From positions 1 to 39,647 of the forward strand of contig NZ_JAKUJY010000033.1 in NCBI RefSeq assembly GCF_022664535.1: DNA of 39,647 nt. The letters run 5' to 3'. The notes beneath the pieces are model-generated. The model was not told the DNA's origin and searched no databases. It worked only from the letters and a program-made list of their open reading frames with translations. Source of the stretch: Sphingobium trunci (GTDB taxonomy: Bacteria; Pseudomonadota; Alphaproteobacteria; Sphingomonadales; Sphingomonadaceae). Positions within the stretch are counted from its first letter, which is position 1; every line of letters starts with the position of its first letter. Shown one piece after another: positions 23,669-31,526 of the stretch. The translations under genes and the position numbers were made by a program.

Positions 23669-24796
23669 ATGGCCGGTGCCATGGACATGGCTTCCCATCC
23701 GGCCGTCGCGACGGCGCATGCCTTTGCCCCCGCGCAGCGTGTGCGCTGGGCCGCGCTGGCGGCGCAAGCGGCTGAAGCCAATGGCTTTTATGCCCCGGAC
23801 ATGCTCTGCCCGGCGCTCGACCATCTGGCGGGCGAGGCGCAGATACGCGTGCTGGAGGCGCAGCGGGACGGCGAACTGATCGGGCTGATGCCGGTGGTGG
23901 TCGCCCCGCGCCATGGACGGCTGCCCGTCGCCTGCGTCACCAACTGGATGCATGACCATTGCTTCTTCGGGGCGCCGCTGATCCGGCGGGGCGAGGAAGT
24001 GGCGGCCTGGCGCGGCCTGCTGGCGCAGCTCGACGAGGCGCGCTGGGCGCCCGGTTTCCTGCATGTGCGCGGGCTGGACGCGGCGGGGGCCAATGCCGCC
24101 GCGCTGGAGGCGCTGTGCGTCGAGCAGCGGCGCGGGCGGCGCGAGGTGCACCGCTATGATCGGGCGATGCTGCGGTCGGACCTGGACGCCGACGCCTATT
24201 GGGAAACGCATGTGCGCTCGAAGAAGCGCAAGGAATTGCGGCGCCTGCAGAAGCGGCTGGCGGAGCTGGGCGTGGTGGAGAGCCGGTTGCTGGCCGACGG
24301 CGAGGCGCTGTCGGCCTGGTGCGGCGAGTTTCTGGCGCTGGAGGCTTCGGGCTGGAAGGGCAGGGAAGGAACGGCGCTGGCCTGCCGGACCGAGGACACC
24401 GCCTTCTTTCGCGCCGCCTGCGCGGCGGCGTTCGACCAGGGGCGGCTGCACTTCCTGCGCATGGACCTCGACGGGCGGGCGATCGCGATGCTGGTCAATT
24501 TCCGCCATGGCGAGGGCGCCTTTTCCTTCAAGATCGCCTTTGACGAGACATTGGGGCGCTTTTCGCCCGGCGTGCTGATCGAGATCGCCAACCTGCATGC
24601 GGTGCAGGCCGATCCGGCGATCGGCTGGATGGACAGCTGCGCGGCGGCGGACCATCCGATGATCGACAGCCTGTGGGCGGAACGGCGGACGATCGTCCAG
24701 TATCGCATTGCGCTCAAGGGGCCGGGGCGAAGCCTTGCCTTCGCGCTGGCCAATGGGGTCGAGGCGCTGGGGCGCAGATTGAAGGGGCAGGCATGA
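23669..24796 (+). CDS. GNAT (CelD/BcsL, FemAB-like) acyltransferase
   Basis: A protein of about 375 residues with the Acetyltransf_6 fold: an N-terminal GNAT-like half (IRVLEAQRDGELIGLMPVVVAPRHG), a basic helix ARSKKRKELRRLQKRL near the middle (here VRSKKRKELRRLQKRL) and a C-terminal half (LHFLRMDLDGRAIAMLVNFRHGEGAFSFKIAFDE). Such enzymes acylate exopolysaccharides or amino compounds. ATGs at 23669, 23681 and 23687 are all possible starts; none has a clear ribosome site. Its stop overlaps the next ATG by 4 bases (ATGA), coupling it to the cupin-like gene. Confidence 0.82.
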   Translation: MAGAMDMASHPAVATAHAFAPAQRVRWAALAAQAAEANGFYAPDMLCPALDHLAGEAQIRVLEAQRDGELIGLMPVVVAPRHGRLPVACVTNWMHDHCFFGAPLIRRGEEVAAWRGLLAQLDEARWAPGFLHVRGLDAAGANAAALEALCVEQRRGRREVHRYDRAMLRSDLDADAYWETHVRSKKRKELRRLQKRLAELGVVESRLLADGEALSAWCGEFLALEASGWKGREGTALACRTEDTAFFRAACAAAFDQGRLHFLRMDLDGRAIAMLVNFRHGEGAFSFKIAFDETLGRFSPGVLIEIANLHAVQADPAIGWMDSCAAADHPMIDSLWAERRTIVQYRIALKGPGRSLAFALANGVEALGRRLKGQA

Positions 24797-25653
24797 ACGC
24801 GGTGAGCTCGATCGAGGCGGCGGTGTTCCCGGACGCGGCGCGGGCGGCCTTCGCGGCGGCCTATCCGGACCGCGCGGCGAAGCTGGGCCATGGGCTGGCG
24901 GGGCATGAACTGCTGACGCTGGAGGCATTGGCGCAACTGGCGGAACGCATGCCTGCCGCGTCGGTCGAATATAATCTGGGCAAGCTGCCTTTGGGGGTGC
25001 GGCCGGAGGATATGCCCGCCAACGGGCTGACGCTGGGCGAGACGATCCGGACCATCGAGACGAACGGAAGCTGGGCGGTGCTGAAGAATGTCGAGCGGGA
25101 TGCGGCCTATGGCGCGCTGCTGGACCGGGCGCTGGGCGAACTGGCGCCGCTGGTGGAAGGGAAGACCGGGCCGATGCTGCATCGGGAGGCCTTCCTCTTC
25201 CTGTCATCGCCCGGCAGCGTGACGCCGTTCCACATGGACCCGGAGCATAATATCCTGCTCCAGATCAGGGGCGAGAAGACCATGACCGTCTTTCCCGCCG
25301 GGGACGAGGAACTGGTGCCCGCGATCCGGAGCGAGGCCTTCCATGCGGGCGGGCATCGCAATCTCGACTGGCGCGATGCGTTCCGGGAGCGGGGGACGGC
25401 GGTGACTTTGCTGCCCGGCGATGCGATCCATGTGCCGGTGAAGGCGCCGCATTTCGTCGAGAATGGGGCCGAAGTGTCGGTCAGCCTGTCCGTCACCTGG
25501 CGATCCGAGCGCAGCGTGGCCGAGGGCGAGCTGCACGGTTTCAACGCGATCCTGCGGCGGCGCAGGCTGCCCACCGGGCGGATCAGCGCCAGGCCCGAGG
25601 CGCAGGGCGTGAAGCGGCTGGCCTATCGCATCATGCGGAAGCTGGGCGTCTGA
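24793..25653 (+). CDS. Cupin-like (JmjC-type) Fe(II)/2-oxoglutarate oxygenase-like protein
   Basis: A 286-residue protein with a JmjC/cupin-like core. TPFHMDPEHN supplies an HxD pair (H147, D149), and LPGDAIHVPVKAPHF supplies distal histidines (H213, H220). Together they could form the 2-His-1-carboxylate Fe(II) facial triad. Framing sequences MTVFPAGDEELV and EVSVSLSVTWRS fit the cupin-like domain family found next to GNAT genes in alphaproteobacteria. The ATG overlaps the GNAT stop, so the two products are probably made in fixed ratio. Hydroxylation of a protein or small molecule is the expected type of reaction; the substrate is unknown. It overlaps the convergent GNAT gene by 23 bp. Confidence 0.8.
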   Translation: MNAVSSIEAAVFPDAARAAFAAAYPDRAAKLGHGLAGHELLTLEALAQLAERMPAASVEYNLGKLPLGVRPEDMPANGLTLGETIRTIETNGSWAVLKNVERDAAYGALLDRALGELAPLVEGKTGPMLHREAFLFLSSPGSVTPFHMDPEHNILLQIRGEKTMTVFPAGDEELVPAIRSEAFHAGGHRNLDWRDAFRERGTAVTLLPGDAIHVPVKAPHFVENGAEVSVSLSVTWRSERSVAEGELHGFNAILRRRRLPTGRISARPEAQGVKRLAYRIMRKLGV

Positions 25654-26686
25654 GGATCTTGCGGAGGACGGCTTCGGCTTCGAGGCGGGGGCTGAAGCGG
25701 TCGATCCGCCACCATTCCAGTGCCTCCTCGCGGGTGGCGAGGCTTTGCTTGTAGCGGTCCTTGCCCGCGAGCAGGGAATAGAGCGTCAGGCCGCGCCGCG
25801 CATAATGATCGACGGCGGCGGCGTGGCAGAGCAGGCCGGGCTTGTCCTTCGGCCCGCGCGGCGCGGCGAAGGCGGACTGATAGTTCATCGCCGTGCCGCC
25901 ATGAAGGAAGTTGAGCAGCAGGCCGACCGTGCCGCCGCCGTCGGTGAAGCGGAGCAGTTCGACCTGATCGCTCCGGCTTGCCAGTCGGGTCGCGAAACGG
26001 CGGAAGGCGGGATCGTCCCAGGCATTGTCGGCATGGCGGTTGGCGTTGAGGGCCTGCATGTCCATGAGCCAGGGTTCGATATCGGCTGGCGCGGCGGCGG
26101 CGATCTGGGGGAGGGCGCCGCCATGATCCTTGATCGCGCGACGGATCTGGCTGCGCGTGTTGGAGCTGAGCAGCGAGAGATAGTCGGAAGCGCGGACGGC
26201 TGCGAGATCGACCTGATAGACCGGCGAGAGATCGAGGCGGGTCTTGCGGCGGGCGGGAATGGCGAGCAGCGCCGAGCCGGGCGCGATGCCGCCCAAACGC
26301 AGGGTGCGCCAGTCGTTGCGCCGGGCGAGCGCTTTCAGCGTGGCTTCGGCCGCCTCCCCTTCCCTGCCCTTTTCCGCCAGCAGGCCGTTATATTCGATGA
26401 AGGGGCGGTCGGCGGCGGGATCGCCCGACTGGTTGAGCGAGAGGGTGGCGCTGCGGCCGAGCAGGCGCGGCTGCATGGCGTGGCCGAACAGGGCCAGGGC
26501 GACGTCCCGGCCCTGCGCGTCGGTGACGGACAGCAGTTCGGGGCGGACGGCGTAGCTTTCCAGCCAGGCGCCGGTCCAGTCCCAGCCGAGGAAGAAGCTG
26601 GCGTCAGCGCGCGCCTCCAGCGCCTGCCAGCGGGGGGCGAGGATCGCCGGATCGGGAAGGCGGGAGAATTGGGCGGTGAGGGCCAT
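25631..26686 (-). CDS. Second GNAT (CelD/BcsL-like) acyltransferase
   Basis: A 351-residue Acetyltransf_6 protein, with FFLGWDWTGAWLESY near the start and the characteristic LSSNTRSQIRRAIKDHGG basic helix in the middle (compare VRSKKRKELRRLQKRL of the plus-strand paralogue). The C-terminal half reads VGLLLNFLHGGTAMNYQSAF and GLTLYSLLAGKDRYKQSLA. I chose the ATG at 26686; the frame continues 12 codons upstream without family features. It converges on the GNAT/cupin pair and is preceded on its own strand by the DUF962 and beta-lactamase-like genes. Confidence 0.82.
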   Translation of the reverse strand: MALTAQFSRLPDPAILAPRWQALEARADASFFLGWDWTGAWLESYAVRPELLSVTDAQGRDVALALFGHAMQPRLLGRSATLSLNQSGDPAADRPFIEYNGLLAEKGREGEAAEATLKALARRNDWRTLRLGGIAPGSALLAIPARRKTRLDLSPVYQVDLAAVRASDYLSLLSSNTRSQIRRAIKDHGGALPQIAAAAPADIEPWLMDMQALNANRHADNAWDDPAFRRFATRLASRSDQVELLRFTDGGGTVGLLLNFLHGGTAMNYQSAFAAPRGPKDKPGLLCHAAAVDHYARRGLTLYSLLAGKDRYKQSLATREEALEWWRIDRFSPRLEAEAVLRKILRRPASA

Positions 26687-26716
26687 GGTCCGCCCTTGTG
26701 ACAGAGCGGCGGCGAG

Positions 26717-26744
26717 GGTCAAGCGGTGGGGGTCAAGCGGTGGG
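26717..26744. repeat. 14-bp perfect tandem duplication
   Basis: GGTCAAGCGGTGGG occurs twice back to back (26717-26730 and 26731-26744) in the 66-bp gap between the second GNAT and the DUF962 gene. It is likely a replication-slippage product. Confidence 0.8.
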
Positions 26745-26752
26745 GCCGGCTT

Positions 26753-27118
26753 TCAGAGACGGCGGCGCTTGGCCGGGTCGACCGAGCCGTCGGGGCGCAC
26801 GCCCGCATGGCGGAGGTCGCAGCCCATGCGGCCGGTCAGGAAGCGATACCACATCACGAAATCGGCCCGCAGCGACCACAGGGGATAGCGGAAGGTGGCG
26901 GGACGATTATGTTCGATCAGGCTGTGGCCCGCCCAGGCGAAACCATAGCCTGCGAGCGGCAGAGCGGGGACCATCCACCAGCGTCCAGCCACCGGCATCG
27001 CGGCCAGCAGCAGGATGACGAGGCTGGTGCCTGCATAATGCAGCGCCCGCGTGCCGGGTTGCGCATGTTGCTGCAGATAATAGGGCCAGAAGTCCCGGAA
27101 AGCCGCTTTGCCGTCCAT
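26753..27118 (-). CDS. DUF962/Mpo1-like membrane protein
   Basis: A 121-residue protein matching DUF962: FWPYYLQQHAQPGTRALHYAGT, then two hydrophobic segments (LVILLLAAMPVAGRWWMVPALPLAGYGFAWAGH) and SLIEHNRPATF and LRADFVMW. Conserved His residues (HYAGT, GHxxIEHNRP) match those proposed to bind Fe in Mpo1, a 2-hydroxy-fatty-acid dioxygenase acting in phytosphingosine degradation. That is suggestive in a sphingolipid-making lineage. A strong purine-rich site (GGAGCGGAGCAGG) precedes the ATG at 27118. It is 67 bp downstream of the beta-lactamase-like gene. Confidence 0.88.
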   Translation of the reverse strand: MDGKAAFRDFWPYYLQQHAQPGTRALHYAGTSLVILLLAAMPVAGRWWMVPALPLAGYGFAWAGHSLIEHNRPATFRYPLWSLRADFVMWYRFLTGRMGCDLRHAGVRPDGSVDPAKRRRL

Positions 27119-27185
27119 CCTGCTCCGCTCCTTTTTTATGCGAGGCAGAATACAGCGAAAGATGATCGAAGTTAAGTTTAATGCG

Positions 27186-28157
27186 TCAGGCCGTGTGCCG
27201 ATCGGGGGCGAACAGGAAATAATCATAGGCCGCCCGCGCCGCCTCCGCCATGATGCGGTCGCGCATGATGCGTCCCTTATAATCCTTCATCACGAAAACC
27301 GTGATCGCGAACAGGCGGCCGTCCGGCAGGGTGATGATCCCCGTGTCGTTGCCCAGGCCGTTGAGCGTGCCGGTCTTGTGCGCGATGCGCGTGCCGGGCG
27401 GCAGCATGGCGCGCAGCCGGTCCTTGCCGGTCTTGCAGCGTTCCATGATCGACAGGATGATCGCGGTGGTCTGGGGTTTGAGCGCCTTGCCCAGCCGGAT
27501 CGCGGCGAGCAGGTCGTCCATCGCGCGCGGCGTGGCGGTGTCGCGCGGGTCCTGCGCAAAGCCGATATTGGGCATGTCGCGGGCGGTGCGCTGCGCGGCG
27601 GAGAGGCCGCTTTCCATCACTGCCTCGTCCCCGAAGCCGGTGCCCGCGATCTTGGCGCGGGCGAGCAGGTCGCGGGTGTTGCTGTCGATGCGCAGGTTCC
27701 TGACGCCGATGGAGCGGACCCAGTCATTGACCGCCTGCGGCCCGCCCGCGCGGGCGACGAGGGCGTCGGTCGCCTCATTGTCGCTTTGCGTCAGGCTCAT
27801 TTCCAGGAGGGTGCGGATGGGCAGCGGACGGCCGAGCCGGGGCGCCGTCTCGTCGAGGCTGAGGCTGCCCGCGTCGAGCAGCGAGAGGATCTTGCCCGCC
27901 ACCGCGACCTTGTAGGTGCTGGCCATCGGGAACAGCGTGTCGCCATTATAGGCCAGCGTCTCGCCGGTGCCGAGGTCGCGCACAGCGATGCCCACCGTGC
28001 CGTCGGTCAGCGTCGCGAAGCGGGCGAATTCGGCCATCAGGCGCGACTGCGCATTCTGCAGGACCGGGTTGGGCGTGGGACCGAAGGCGTCGGCGGTGGG
28101 CAGCGGGGCGAGGAACAGGCCCGCAAAGGCAATCAGCTTGGTACGAAGGCGCGGCAT
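27186..28157 (-). CDS. Class A beta-lactamase-like serine hydrolase
   Basis: A 323-residue exported protein (signal MPRLRTKLIAFAGLFLAPLPTADA, about 24). It has SxxK at 80-83 (STYK), SDN at 125-127, and KTGT at 261-264, the class A core. The region corresponding to the omega loop ends in DPRDTATP (203-210), which aligns with the RDTTTP of class A enzymes. Aligned back from there, the position of catalytic Glu166 falls at an Arg (Ala-Arg-Asp) and the Asn170 position keeps an Asn. A 25-30-residue insertion also separates RID from this block. So it may be a penicillin-binding or atypical lactamase. The start at 28157 was chosen for the signal peptide. It is the first gene of a minus-strand run with DUF962 and GNAT. 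Confidence 0.8.
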   Translation of the reverse strand: MPRLRTKLIAFAGLFLAPLPTADAFGPTPNPVLQNAQSRLMAEFARFATLTDGTVGIAVRDLGTGETLAYNGDTLFPMASTYKVAVAGKILSLLDAGSLSLDETAPRLGRPLPIRTLLEMSLTQSDNEATDALVARAGGPQAVNDWVRSIGVRNLRIDSNTRDLLARAKIAGTGFGDEAVMESGLSAAQRTARDMPNIGFAQDPRDTATPRAMDDLLAAIRLGKALKPQTTAIILSIMERCKTGKDRLRAMLPPGTRIAHKTGTLNGLGNDTGIITLPDGRLFAITVFVMKDYKGRIMRDRIMAEAARAAYDYFLFAPDRHTA

Positions 28158-28236
28158 TCGCCTTCTTTTCCTGATTCGGAGCGCAAGGGCAAGTGGTGTT
28201 GACAGCGGATCGGCGCGCGGTTCATCACCCCGGCTC

Positions 28237-28929
28237 ATGAGCGACACCATCAGGCTGGATGAGAGCTGGCGCGCGCCGCTGCTCGGCGAATTCGCAAGTC
28301 CCTATATGCAGGGGCTGAAGCGCTTTCTGGAAGAGGAGAAGGCGGCGGGAAAGCGCATCTTCCCCAAGGGGAGCGAATATTTCCGGGCGCTGGACCTGAC
28401 GCCGCTCGACAAGGTGAAGGTGGTGGTGCTGGGGCAGGACCCCTATCATGGCGAGGGGCAGGCGCATGGGCTGTGCTTCTCGGTGAAGCCGGGGGTGCGC
28501 ACGCCGCCCTCGCTGGTCAATATCTACAAGGAATTGAAGAGCGATCTGGGGCTGGCCCCGCCGCGCCACGGCTTTCTGGAGCATTGGGCGCGGCAGGGCG
28601 TGCTGCTGCTCAACAGCGTGCTGACGGTGGAAATGGGCAAGGCCGCGTCGCACCAGAAGCGGGGCTGGGAACAGTTTACCGACGCCATCGTGCGGCTGGT
28701 CAATGAGAAGGCCGAGCCGGTCGTGTTCCTGCTCTGGGGCAGCTATGCGCAGAGGAAGGGCGATTTCGTCGACGGCTCGCGGCATCTGGTGCTGAAGGCG
28801 GCGCACCCCTCCCCCCTGTCGGCGCATAACGGGTTCCTGGGGTGCAGGCATTTTTCCAAAGCCAACGCCTTTCTGGACGCGAAGGGGCGCGGGGCGATCG
28901 ATTGGGGATTGCCGGAAGCGGTGGCTTGA
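28237..28929 (+). CDS. ung: Uracil-DNA glycosylase (family 1)
   Basis: A 230-residue repair enzyme that excises uracil from DNA. Motif A is VVVLGQDPYHGEGQAHGLCFSV (catalytic Asp in GQDPYHG) and motif B is HPSPLSAHNGFLG; VFLLWGSYAQRKG also matches the family. The ATG at 28237 (MSDTIRLDESW) was chosen over an extended frame. It diverges from the beta-lactamase-like gene with 79 bp between them. Confidence 0.96.
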   Translation: MSDTIRLDESWRAPLLGEFASPYMQGLKRFLEEEKAAGKRIFPKGSEYFRALDLTPLDKVKVVVLGQDPYHGEGQAHGLCFSVKPGVRTPPSLVNIYKELKSDLGLAPPRHGFLEHWARQGVLLLNSVLTVEMGKAASHQKRGWEQFTDAIVRLVNEKAEPVVFLLWGSYAQRKGDFVDGSRHLVLKAAHPSPLSAHNGFLGCRHFSKANAFLDAKGRGAIDWGLPEAVA

Positions 28930-28936
28930 AAAATGC

Positions 28937-28964
28937 GCCCTGGGGAGCAATCGCCCCCCAGGGC
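28937..28964 (-). terminator. Terminator hairpin between ung and the B12-receptor gene
   Basis: GCCCTGGGG (28937-28945) pairs perfectly with CCCCAGGGC (28956-28964) around a 10-nt loop. On the minus strand it is followed by GCATTTTT. It lies 7 bp past the receptor stop and also shortly after the ung stop on the plus strand, so it may serve both. Confidence 0.8.
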
Positions 28965-28970
28965 AAGCGG

Positions 28971-30977
28971 TCAGAAAGACACCTTCGCGCCCAGCCGCAG
29001 CGTGCGCGGTTCCATCACGCGGCTGAGGCGGCCTTCGGCCGGGGCGCTGTCGAAGGCGGGGACGTAGGATTCATAATGATAGGCGATGTCCTTGTCCCGG
29101 CTGTCGAAGAGGTTGAGCAGTTCGCCGTACAGCTCGATCCGCTTGCCCTTCCACGCGGCGCGGGCGTTGACGACGGTGCTGCCCTTGTCGCGCAGGCTGT
29201 TGTCCTCGATCAGCGGATAGGGGCCGAGATGGCGCAGGCGGATGCTGGCTTCCCAGGGATGGAGGATGATGGAGGCGCCCGCCGACGCCGCATTTTCAAA
29301 GGCGTTGGGGATGTGATCGCCATTGTCGTAGCGGGCGTGGCTGGCGGTATAGTTGCCGTCGAGCGCGAGCCAGCGGAAGGGCCGCCAGAAGCCCACCAGT
29401 TCATAGCCGCGCCGCCTGCTGGCGCCTGAAGGTTCGACCGCGTTGGAGTCGCCGACGAAGCGCAGTTCGCTGCCGACATCCAGCCACCAATAGGTCGCGG
29501 TGAGCGAGAAGCTGCCGAGCTGGACGCGGCCGCCCAGTTCCTTGCCGGTTCCCTTCACCAGCACCGGGACCGGCGTGTCCACATTGACCGCGCCGCGTAC
29601 GTCGTTGCTGTGAAAGCCCCCGCCCCAATTGGCGTAGAGTTCCAGATGGGGCGTGACCTTGTAGGCGAGCGATGCCTTGGGCGAGAGGATCGCGTCATTC
29701 CCGCTGCCCTCGCCCAGTGCCTGCGCCGCCGCATCCCCGGCGCGGACGCTGTAATGATAGGTATCGCCGCGCAGGCCGCCGGTCAGGCGCAGGCCGGACA
29801 GGGGCTGCCATGTCGCTTCGCCATAGAGGGCGGCCGACCATTCCTCCACATGATAGCGGCCGAGCGAGAAGAGGAACTGGCGGTTGGCGGTGCGGTCGAC
29901 GCCGACATTGCCGATATGGTCGAAGCGGTTTTCCGTGCCGATGCTGAGGTCCAGCGTGGGCGCGACATGCCAGCTTTTCGCGGCCGTCAGCCCGCCGATC
30001 CAGCGCCGGTCATATTGGCGGATCTGCGCGCTGCTGCCGTCGGCCTCGGCATAGGTGGGGTTGGAATACATCGCCCAGTCGTAGAACTGGACATAGGCAT
30101 TGGCGCGCCAGTCCGGCTGGGTGACGGCGATATTGCCGATGATCCGGGTGGTTTCGCCGCGTGCCGAAGGGTCGGGCGAGCAGAAGACGTCGGGGCAGAC
30201 GGCGGAACCGATGATGCGTTCGGGAATCTGCTCGGTCGGGTGCCATGTGCCGCGATAGGCGTGGAGCGTGGCGTCCAGTTCGCCCCCGGCCAGCGGCACG
30301 CGATATTTCGCGAAGCCCGAATAATGGCGCAGATGTTCCGGTTCCTCCCAGGGGCCGTCATAGCGCTTGGCCTGCGCCACCAGCGTCAGGTCGCCGGGGC
30401 CGACGCCCTTGATCGTGCCGCCCGCCGCCAGACGGCGGGAGCCGTAGGAACCGGCTTCGGCTGCGATCCAGGGGCGTTCGAAGCCGTCGATGGTGGTCAT
30501 GTAAGCCGCGCCCGCCAGCGCGAAATCGCCGCCATCGGCGCGATAGGGGCCTTTGCGGAAATCCTCCCGCGCGACGATTTCCGGGATCAGGCCGTTCAAG
30601 TCGAGATAGCCCTGGCCATGGCCGTGGCTGCGGAAATTCATCTGCACGCCATCGATATAGGTGGTGAAGTCGGAGCCATGGTCGAGGTTGAAGCCGCGCA
30701 GGAAATATTGATTGGCCTTGCCGCTCCCCGAATGCTGGGCGGCGACCATGCCGGGCACGGCCTCCAGCAGTTCGGCGACGCGCAGCAGCGGGCGGACCAG
30801 CAGGTCGGCGCCGCCGACGCTGCCCTCGCTCGCGGCATGGGCGGTGCCGATCTTTGCCTCGCCCCGGCCGAAGACGACGATATGGGCTTCGGCGGCGCTT
30901 TCCTCAGCGGGCGTTTGAGCCCATGCGGGCTGCGCCGCGGTCGCGGCGAGACAGGCGATAATCCATTTCCGGTTCAA
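28971..30977 (-). CDS. TonB-dependent outer-membrane receptor, probable cobalamin (BtuB-like) uptake
   Basis: A 668-residue receptor with a signal peptide (MNRKWIIACLAATAAQPAWA, cleavage AWAQ), a TonB box near HIVVFG (about 32-37), a plug (VAELLEAVPGMVAAQHSG, FLRGFNLDHGSDFTTYIDG, GQGYLDLNGLIPE) and a barrel ending LRLGAKVSF. The start is TTG at 30977 with GGGAGG 8 nt upstream and no ATG alternative. A cobalamin riboswitch lies on the same strand about 330 nt upstream, which supports B12 or a related corrinoid as ligand, though sequence alone does not. Its leader contains the palindrome at 31165-31309 and a Shine-Dalgarno-masking hairpin at 30986-31015. Confidence 0.88.
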   Translation of the reverse strand: MNRKWIIACLAATAAQPAWAQTPAEESAAEAHIVVFGRGEAKIGTAHAASEGSVGGADLLVRPLLRVAELLEAVPGMVAAQHSGSGKANQYFLRGFNLDHGSDFTTYIDGVQMNFRSHGHGQGYLDLNGLIPEIVAREDFRKGPYRADGGDFALAGAAYMTTIDGFERPWIAAEAGSYGSRRLAAGGTIKGVGPGDLTLVAQAKRYDGPWEEPEHLRHYSGFAKYRVPLAGGELDATLHAYRGTWHPTEQIPERIIGSAVCPDVFCSPDPSARGETTRIIGNIAVTQPDWRANAYVQFYDWAMYSNPTYAEADGSSAQIRQYDRRWIGGLTAAKSWHVAPTLDLSIGTENRFDHIGNVGVDRTANRQFLFSLGRYHVEEWSAALYGEATWQPLSGLRLTGGLRGDTYHYSVRAGDAAAQALGEGSGNDAILSPKASLAYKVTPHLELYANWGGGFHSNDVRGAVNVDTPVPVLVKGTGKELGGRVQLGSFSLTATYWWLDVGSELRFVGDSNAVEPSGASRRRGYELVGFWRPFRWLALDGNYTASHARYDNGDHIPNAFENAASAGASIILHPWEASIRLRHLGPYPLIEDNSLRDKGSTVVNARAAWKGKRIELYGELLNLFDSRDKDIAYHYESYVPAFDSAPAEGRLSRVMEPRTLRLGAKVSF

Positions 30978-30985
30978 GATGTTTT

Positions 30986-31015
30986 CCTCCCGGCGTCGAG
31001 CAACTGCCGGGGAGG
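30986..31015 (-). promoter_or_regulatory. Shine-Dalgarno-sequestering hairpin (candidate riboswitch expression platform)
   Basis: On the minus-strand transcript CCTCCCCGGC (31015-31006) can pair with GCCGGGAGG (30994-30986), leaving one bulged C. The GGGAGG half is the ribosome-binding site of the TTG start at 30977. Folding would hide the site, the usual mode of translational control by cobalamin riboswitches. Confidence 0.55.
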
Positions 31016-31164
31016 CCTGTCATCGCAGACGACCGGCGCGCGCAGGCGGCCGGACGCCATCAAGCGGCCGCCACGCGAACCGAAGCGGCCTCCACCGCTC
31101 GTTCGTCGCTCAGACGGAAAGACACCGTGCCGCGGCCATCCCCTGGACCAGGCAAGAGCGACCC

Positions 31165-31309
31165 AAGGCTGTGTCGCCATTCAGATGATGACGAGCCGAA
31201 AATGGTGGTTCTCCGCGACCCGGAGCGCAGCGTACTTTAGTACGTGAGCACCGGAAGCGCGGATAACCGCCATTTGCAGGCCGTCAGGGCTGAATGGCGA
31301 TACAGCCTA
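31165..31309. mobile_element. MITE-like ~145-bp imperfect palindrome in the riboswitch leader
   Basis: Two arms of about 72 nt meet at the centre CGTACT-TT-AGTACG (31231-31244). The outer ends read AGGCTGTGTCGCCATTCAG and its near-exact complement (one mismatch). The inner parts pair over most of their length (TGGTGGTTCTCCGCG against CGCGGATAACCGCCA) with some mismatches. I judge about 75-80% pairing by eye. The element has no coding capacity, so I infer a mobile palindromic insertion. One end lies 6 bp from the riboswitch B12 box. Confidence 0.7.
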
Positions 31310-31314
31310 ACGCT

Positions 31315-31510
31315 GGCAGGTCTCCTGGCTCGCGGGTCATCGCTTGAAACATGGCCTTCCCAGGCCTCGCAGGAATTAGCGTCCGGCCCAGTGGCTGACC
31401 CTTCGCACGTCCGGAAGGGTCGATATGCCTCTCGCTCACCGCTTACAGTTGCAGGGACAGCCGGGGATTTGCACCCCATTCCCTTTCAAGCCCCTTTCGG
31501 GGCACCGGCG
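31315..31510 (-). promoter_or_regulatory. Cobalamin (adenosylcobalamin-type) riboswitch aptamer
   Basis: Read on the minus strand, the segment contains GGTGCCCCGAAAGGGGC, TTGAAAGGGAA, TGCAAATCCCCGGCTGTCCC, TGCAACTGTAAGCGG and, at its 3' end, the B12 box GCCAGGAGACCTGCC (31315-31330). This order of conserved blocks is the cobalamin riboswitch. It regulates the receptor gene that starts at 30977. The distance from the B12 box to the start codon (about 335 nt) is unusually long because a palindromic insertion lies between. Confidence 0.93.
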
Positions 31511-31526
31511 CGATCGGGGGGCTGCA

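Noticed and set aside
31165..31309. Rho-independent terminator as riboswitch expression platform
   Set aside because: The stem is far longer than a terminator, has no U-run on either strand, and its architecture is that of a mobile palindrome.
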